A DNA stretch of 64,000 nucleotides from Hanleya hanleyi (taxonomy: Eukaryota > Mollusca > Polyplacophora > Lepidopleurida > Hanleyidae), in contig JAVTVY010047966.1 in the NCBI GenBank assembly GCA_036873755.1, positions 1 to 64,000 of the forward strand, written 5' to 3'. Below, one piece after another: positions 13,001 to 22,000 of this stretch. The position numbers were made by a program, and so were the translations under genes. Numbering within the stretch: position 1 is the stretch's first letter; the number at the start of each line of letters is the position of its first letter. The notes under the pieces were generated by a model. It worked only from the letters and a program-made list of their open reading frames with translations. It was not told the DNA's origin and did not search any database.

Positions 13001-16000
13001 GCAAACGCCATATATATTTAGCATTGAAAGGGCACTGATGTGCAAGACTACATAGCCCAGCCACCTCACTGGCGATTCCCGCCCGAGCAGCACACCGCCG
13101 GAAGTGAAATCATTTATAGTAAAAGCGATGTTTGTCGAACATTCCGATTACTTTTCAATTCTACTGCATTGTACCTTTGTCGACCTAGCGTTAAAAAGAA
13201 TGATCTAGAGATTATTTTCCCCCTTTATATGGGCAGAGCATATGAAAAGTAGTTCTCTCATATGCAATCCGAAGGAGTTGTTCGGCCGGATTCAAACTGA
13301 ACCGTGTGGGTGTGAGCTTTTCCCTATATATGTCGTAGCCACCTCGTAAAGGTCATCTTCTGCTATTGGTGTGAAACAGAGCATGGGCCGTGGGGAGGTT
13401 GTATACAGAGCAACGCTATAGCTGTTCCCACAAACCAATTTCATGTGTCAGCTTATGCATATATAGTTTAAAATATTACAAATTATGATGAATCGTCACA
13501 GATTACTGTTATATGATTCTGACAGCGAACAAAGCACTGAACTCTCGAAGAACGCAAAGATTAATTTTTTTGTTTTCGTCAATTTCCAGTTCCATCTTTT
13601 GGACTGATTGGGGCAAGCAGCCAATGATAGAGGCGGCCTCCATGGACGGTAGTAAAAGACGGACCATTGTTAACCTAACCACAGGGTCGTGGCCAAACGG
13701 ACTGGCCATTGACAATAAGGGTAAACTCAACCGAAACTCCCGGCACACTATATATTACTACTGACATTGAAATGAATGAATGAAACCATAATTTACTATC
13801 TCGGCTCCTCTGTAAACAATTATTCGTTAACCTGGTACTATACGTTAGGCCTAGTTCTTCCTATCGGAACTATTTCTCCCTGTCCTTTCTTTGCAGCGCA
13901 TGCCATCATCTTCCTTGCTTCTTGTTCTGAGACTAAATGTACGACAGTAAAGGGAGAGTCCGTTGCCACTGAGACAAGGGCGACTACTCCGCCGAAAGAT
14001 TTGCGGAACCGTTAGCAACTGCAAACTGTTATAATTCATCACTACGGTATACTTGTATTTCAGGTAGACATTTATATTGGTGTGACGCAAAAAACAACAG
14101 GATAATGTCATCTGACCTTACCGGCGGGGACCAACAACTCCTGTATCAAGAAGATACCGCTCATTACTTTGGAATCGCACTAATGGGCCAATATATTTAT
14201 CTGACCGACTGGACACGGAAGTGAGTATACGCATGTGCAATGTTTAATACCGGATTATATCGAAAAACACGTTTGTTGACACAGGAATAAAATGGTATAT
14301 TATCAACTCTACCAGGCCGGGCTATTTGGAGTATGATCCCCTATTTACTTTCGTTATCCCTTGGAGTAGAGGGCTGAAACTCTCCATACTATACATCTGG
14401 GTCAAGCTCTACAAGAAAAAGGTAAAAACAAGCCAAGATGGCCACCATGATGACGTTACTTATCGGAAGCCGTTTTTCGCTTAATTTTTGGACCGATTTT
14501 CAGAATTTTATATTTTTCGATATTTTCTCCCACAAACTAATTAATATGATAGAGAATAATTAGGCTTGGCAAAATAAATTACTTTTGTGCCATCTTAGGC
14601 ATGAAAAATGCGGAAAACATGAAAAGAAAGGACCCGAAAACACGACTTTCCGAGGGCACTTCGTGGCCGCCATTTTGAATTTTTCCATGATTCTTTGCAC
14701 CTAGGATTTATGCAAATAGTCTCAAAACTACGAAAATAAGATTCATGAAAATTCAGAAAGTTTCAACTCCCTTGTTACCTTCGTTCCTGAGCTGCGATGA
14801 AAAGCGTAATCCTTTCACTTTCATACAAGCCTATACATGCACTGCTATCTTCATATGGTTTAATTTTACAGGAGCATTATGAGGTTAGATCGGAATAAAC
14901 CCTCGTCTCTAGAAGCTGTTGGGGTGAGCACATTCGGGAGGTTAAACGGCATACAGGCCTATAACTCATCCGAGATAATAACAGGTACGGTAACACTGTG
15001 AAAATATTTCAGGGACTGCTTTATTGTTTGATATATTGTTACATGAGCAGTGTGACTAACGTCACAGGACCTACGAAGTACAGTAGGCATTAGGACTCGA
15101 ACACGAACTGAACTCTTGGAAATCCCCACCCCCAGTTGAAATCCTGCTCATATTAAGATGGGCACTGCCCAAGTCAGAATCGCCAGTGCTTTTCATCAAA
15201 AATCACCAGAAATTTTCATCAAAAATAGGTCAGCTCAAAACTTGTTGGTAACAGTCTCTTAATGCGCCTTCATTCCAAAATAAATAACGATCGCCGATTT
15301 AATTTTACAATTTCTTAATTAAAGAAACAGATTGAATAATATAGGTTTAGTAGATTTCAAGCTTTACGTGTGAAAATACATTTACATCTCTTTAATGGTT
15401 TTCAGTGCCCTTGTCCAGGATCAAAACAACTTTTTGAATCACATTATTTTCCCAACAATACAACACATTTTTATATATAGTACTATAGTAGAAAGGTAGC
15501 ATTTATGTAGTTTACGGTAATTCAACTCAAGACCCTACACCTTCTATGCACAAGATAATAATGATTCTATGTGATTCTCCTGAGCATAGCCGGTAAAGAC
15601 GAATAAATAGCGTCTCTACATCTTCTGTAATAGGGCCATGTGGCATAGTGGACTATTTCAATGACAGGGTATTTTTAGACGGACAGTAACTGATACTCAT
15701 TGGCGATAAAACGCTGGAGCAAAACAGACCACAGTTTTCTTGGCAATGATGAAATGATTGGATGTGAAAGAGGATACATGTTACAGGCTAAACCTTACAT
15801 ATATATATAGCAATATATTGAAGTGTTAATTATAAATCTAATTTTAATAAGAATTATTTCAGATCAGAACTTGATGGTAACAATGCCCTAATGCACGCTC
15901 ATGCCAAAAATCAAGGTTCTGATGTCAACGGTTCTCCTTATTTTGCCGACGAAAGGATTCGGATGGACTCACTCATTACCGGACAATTTGCGATCTGTAG

Positions 16001-19000
16001 CCTACTTCGTAGGAATATCAAATGAATGGCATACTGAGTTATCTCCTCTTAATATGTTCACCGTAAATCTCTCTCCACCAAAGCGGTGACGTGCAAGAGT
16101 TAAATTTGCTTGTTGGTCTACGTCAGTTACAGATGGCGAAGCCCTATGAAATACTCTTTTCCCGTTTCTCCCTACTCCTCCTGACGTTCATTATTTAGTT
16201 GCTTAACTTTTTTAACGGCTTAACGAATTTTTCTGATCTGTTGCTTATACGATATGTGGTTCGGTTGTGACGTCGCCTTGTAGAATCATGCCGTCCGAAC
16301 GCTTTGATGTTTATCAGCTTTATTTGTACCACATTGACCCTGGCGTCACCTGTTAGGCATGTCGAAATATACTTACTTTGCCCTTTGAAACCTCCCATAT
16401 CAAAATCAGTTTACCTCTTTTATGAACATATATTTTCATCAACTTTGCTTCAGTTTGAGAAAACACTACGTGTTTGTCTAAAAAATAATATTTGCAATAA
16501 TTACCTTATCTTTTGTTCTCATTTATAGTAACAAGTGTGTGCAGAGACGAAGACTGTGAGTTCCTGTGTATACCTATGCCGAATGGATGGAAAGTTTGTC
16601 TTTGTCCTAATGAACTCGTCCTTAACAAAGACGGCAAATCTTGCTCAAGTAAGCGCTAGCAATTCTCAGCGCAGAATAACATTTTTGAACGTTAAGAGGG
16701 TTCAGAGAAAGTGACATTGGAAAATATTATACATCAAATGGGGCATTCTTTTCTTGATAAAAGATTGTGTTGAGATTAGCGTTATTTTCATTCAACTAGC
16801 AAATGCCGTCCATGATCATCATCCCTAATCATGGTTCGTCTGACAAAGCCGAGCCAAGACCACCCGTTTCAATTGTTTTTCGGAAAAGCCTTAGTGACCT
16901 CATGGCCTTTTCTAGACTGGACCCAGCCCCTGTTTCATAATGTATTTTAAAGGGGAAACAAAAGGAAGTAACTCTGCCTATTAAGAAATGCTTGAAACAG
17001 TAATAATATTTTTTTTTTCATTTTTATTTTTTTTTTCGTTTTATTTATTTACTTATCCAACGTATATATTTATTAAAGATCATTTTATTATTATTAAATA
17101 GTATATATGAAATAGAGACTCATCCAGTCTAGGCCTTTTCGAATATGCCCATATCTGGGCGAATTAAACGCCAGGAAATGTGCAGCATATTTCGTCCCCT
17201 CTGATTGCTTTCAATTCACGTGCTTTCAATTCACGTGTTCGTATCCGTATTTGTTTTGAATTTAGAGACGCCTCTATGTCGTTTCCGCCCAAAACTTTAA
17301 AGAGCTTGTCCTTCAGCTCTTTCTCTGCATAAATTAGGCATTCGTCAAAATATACCGAGATCCCACGAAGGTGGCGTATCACACTCGAACGCCGTCCGTT
17401 CGTTGGCTGTTATTTTAAACGGACGACTCGAGTAATAGCTGTACTGCCCAAAAGTACATCCAGGCCTGGTATGGATTATTGGAACCTTCGTTATGGAGGA
17501 TGTCCATGATCGGACGTAACGCGTAATCTGGCCTTGACTTTACCATTGACCTTCACGAACGATTTTCGACCTGTGACTCTGTCAAGTTTGATGGTGGTCG
17601 CTCGAAAATGGTATTGTGGTACAACCACCTCACTGGGGGTCTGATAACACCCCAGCCACCAGTCAGATTTTTGGACCGGATTCGGGGCCTTCGCGCACAT
17701 CCTCGGAAGTGACATCATATATAGTAAACCAGATGTTTACCGAACATTTCGATTACTTTTCAAGTCTACATAATACCTCTGTTGACCTAGCGTTAAAAGG
17801 AATTATCTGGAGATAATTTTCCCTGTTTATCTGGACAGAGCATATGAAAAGTAGTTCGCTCATGTGCAACACTAAAGGAGTTGTTCGGCCGGATTCAAAC
17901 TGAACCGTGCGTTGGTTGGCTTCCCCTATACGTCATAGCAACGTAGTAAAGGTCAACTTCCGCTATTGGTGACAGGGATGGTATTGGAGCCTGCGAAATG
18001 GAGCATGCGCTGTGGGGAGGTTGATTGTGGTAGACAACTAATTTCGACATATGTGAATCCACAACTGCATGTCCTTTCTTTTCAATGAAACTGTCAGCAC
18101 CTAAACAAGATAAACCCATATATTTTTATATTCTTTATATTATGTTATTCAAACGAGCGATATTTCATTTCAGAACCACTACCTCCTACGACTCTGCTTA
18201 CATTGCCACCTACATCCCCTCTGACTTCCGGAATGCCGACAACGGAGCGAAAACTGTCAACAGTCACATCGACCTCGTCTCCAAGGATATCTACTAAAGC
18301 TTCAATGATCACTTCAAGACTGACTTCAATACTCACCAGAATGACCACTAAAAGACTTTCAAACACAACTACTTTAATACCCAAAACAACAACAGTTCCC
18401 AGAAGTTCCTCAGGTAAATTAGATTCACTGGCTCACTATTTGTTTATTATTAAACGCAGTCAATCATCAAGTGGAGCACCGAGCGATTTGAATACATGTG
18501 CTACGTTAAATCTAAGATTTTGTGGGGATATAATTACAAAGCCGTGATGAACAGGATATATCCGTAACTACCTAAAGCTCCAACAGATTTCCAGTCGCAC
18601 CCTATGAACTTTTACCACCACCGTACCAATTACCTGTATCTTGAACGAGGGGAGACCACTCTTAATAGAATTAATGTAGAGCAAGTTATTTTGTCAGTCA
18701 AATATGTTTTTCCTTTACTTTCCAGGAAAGACCTCTTCATCTATAGTCACAGTGTCTTTCCTTTCCTCGTCCAGTCAAATTGTTCCTGTAGTAGAAAAAC
18801 ATAAAAGCATAGGTAAGTATTACGTTTCTGAGCGTAATTTGATTCAGACACGCCGGCAATCTTTGTCGCCAAGGTGTTATCGAGTTTAACATTTGCATTA
18901 CAGTACGCAAATCAAAGCATTATGATTGCATTATTCTCATTTTAGCCCATTTCTCAACATATGAATTTTACGTAAAAGTGCCCCTAAAAAAACCCCGCCC

Positions 19001-22000
19001 TTTTCGCAGATATTTAACACCATATTTTTTTCGTAGGTCATTTTTATAGAAATGATTTCGTTGAAGTAAATGTGTAATTAATTCTTCTACCGAGAAGATT
19101 TAAAATGCGCACTCGTGATTCCGTCACGATTTTTGTGATTCCGTCACGGATTAGATTTAACCGGTGTGATGACCCAATCACTCTTTTCTAACGAGAAAAA
19201 GAAGTTCTATCATCCGTAGATACTGTATGTTATTAAGAGATGGCATATAAGAATAATCAGATCGAAATAGAGCAGAAAAAATTAGACAACCAACGCTAGT
19301 CAAACCGGAGGACTTTCACTGTGATTCCTTCAAGGACATTTCCAAAAATTATATAAATAAAAATGTGCAATATTGCGAAGGATATTATAATTTAGTTGAA
19401 ATTTGACAGCATATAGCATATAGAATTCTTATATGGAATACATTTTTCTACGAAGTAGGCTCTCATTTGCAAATTGTCCGTTAATGAGTGAGACAGTGAG
19501 TCAGTGAGTGAGTCCGTCCATCCGAATCCTTTCGTCGGCAAAATAAGGAGAACCGTTGACATTAGAACCTTACTTTTTGGCACGAAGGTGCATTAGAGGA
19601 CTGTTACCAGCAAGTTCTGAGTTGACCTACTTTTGATGAAAATTTCTGGTGATTTTTGATGAATAGCACTGCTGATTCTGACTTGGGCGGTGCCCATCTT
19701 AATATAGGCAGGATTTCAACTGGGGAGGGGGGATTTCCAAGAGTTCAGTTCGCGTCCAGTCCTAATGCCTACCCTCATAGGTCCTGTGACGTTAGTCACC
19801 CTGCCGTGTTCAATAACGAGCAATTCAATTGATTTAAATAGGCCTACCTTCCAAACGGCGGAATTCATGAACACATGTGCAATGTAGGTGCAAGATTATC
19901 GCTACCAAAACTGCTTTCGATATCTCTGAATCAACCAATCGAAACTCCTTCATTTGCGTGCCGTATTTCTAATGTTAATCTCGTTACAGTTAAGACGTTT
20001 TGGCGGCAAAGACCGACGGCATGTAGCCAGGATATTCGCCGGTTATAACCAAGCTAGTATATTCTGTCTCCCTGTGTTTTAAATCAAACTAACCAATCAA
20101 ATAGCCATTCCGTTTGTTTGGTTGCCGCTTCCTCAAAATATCTCTCTTTGATGCTTGCTTACGAATTAATGACCACCTTAGTGAATATTATCGTGTAATA
20201 ATTTTTTGATGTTTAGTTTTAGACCGTCAATAATGAGGTCTGCTTTTAGACCTTCAATTAAAAAACCGAGCGGCGTAGCCGAGAGGTTTATTGATGAGAT
20301 CTAAACTAAACATCGAAAAATTATTACACGATAATATTCACTAAGAAGGTCATTAATTTTATTCTAACATGTACAATGATGAATATACTATCAATTCTGA
20401 CGCGGAATGACAAATTGTCTGGAAACTTTCCCGTGTTGATGGGACAACTTCGTGACTGATTTCCATGCCATGCTCCGTTCGCGAGATGCAGCTGAGTGAA
20501 CTCCGCCCACTGCGCAGTGAACGAACCAATCGTCACGCACATTGTAACACTGCGTCACAAGAATGGGACGTCACCATTTGGGCACGTGAATGACAGAGAT
20601 CAAACAAACAAATGAAGATTATCGTGTGAGAATCTCTGTATGTTTCGAGCTTTGGAACAATCAGTGCACAGTTATATGTTAGAATGTTAGAATTTTAAAT
20701 ATAACACTTGTCAACTGTTCCAACAAATACACTGCGCATAGATGAGCATTGTGTTGATGGGCCGAGAAATCCGTACGGGAAGTGGTCATTAAACAGCAAT
20801 TTCAAACAAACTGCCACACATGAGGGATCGCCCTACGGCAATCTCAGTAAACTCAGATATAATATCACGAAATATTCCCCTGATTCCCCTTGGTTTGCCT
20901 AGATTGGTCCTACAGTAGACTATTTAGGTATAGCCCAATTCGGAAAGGGGTTTATCTCCCTTGTTCTACTAGGGTGTGTGTTGGTGCATAGAACTTCCGG
21001 TAAGTACCAAAGGCCCTCGCAATCAGTTTAGTATATTAAATAATCTATTTTTGTAGAAAATTATCTTTGCAATGTACACGTATGCAGGATCTATCGTTTC
21101 ATGTAAAAACGATAAAAAATAGTTTTTTTTAATCAAATATTCTGGAATAATTTATTAATAAATTATTCAAAATAATCGCGGGTTCCTTTGGTAAAAGTGA
21201 AACCGAGGCGACTACTTCCCGGAAGCTGATTTTCTAGCTTAGAGAGCTTCAGTTATTCAAAGGGAGATAGACACTTTCCGGAAAGGATTATAATCAAGAT
21301 TACCACAAAAGCTATTTATATCCTTAAGCGTTATTCTTTTTCTTTCTTTTTTTCAGAAGCGGGTCATTTGCATCCAGGAATTATTTCTTTAATTATTATT
21401 TTATGTCTTGCCTTTGTCGCTGCCGGTGTTGTCGTCGGGGTATTCTTTTACAGAAGGTTAGTAATGTTTAGCTCGCCTACACTCGCAAAACTAGTGTGTA
21501 CTTTCAGAACACAGTCAAACATTATCGTGCACAGTGGTGTGTACCATTGTGCACATTTTCTACACAAAATGTGTACAAGATTTGCACACTAATGTGTACA
21601 AAATATGTAGATTATGATATGAATTATAATACTTTGTAACTGCAGTTCAACAGTTCTTGGAAGAAACTGTTGGGAGGACTAAGTATTGCTTTATAGAGAT
21701 AAATCCACAAAAAATCATTTATGAATTCACAACACACATGCCGTTGTATTGTATACGTTGTGGATCAACATGGATAAAAGCATTCTTCATGATTTAAAAC
21801 GTTGTATAACATTCAAGTATTAACCCCAACAATTAAGATCGCTCAGAAACATTCCATGATGTCCTCTTGATATTATTGATAATATAACATTGAATATATA
21901 GGCATGAAATAATGCCTTTCGAAATGTTTGTACAGGATGCCTTCATTCGGGGGCTGGGATATAGCAAACGTTAATAAGCAAGGGAGATAATCAGGAAATG

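Noticed and set aside
18297..18547. Continuation of the stalk reading frame to 18547
   Set aside because: The frame continues past the CAG/gtaaat donor at 18413 only by chance; the exon at 18726 joins in phase.
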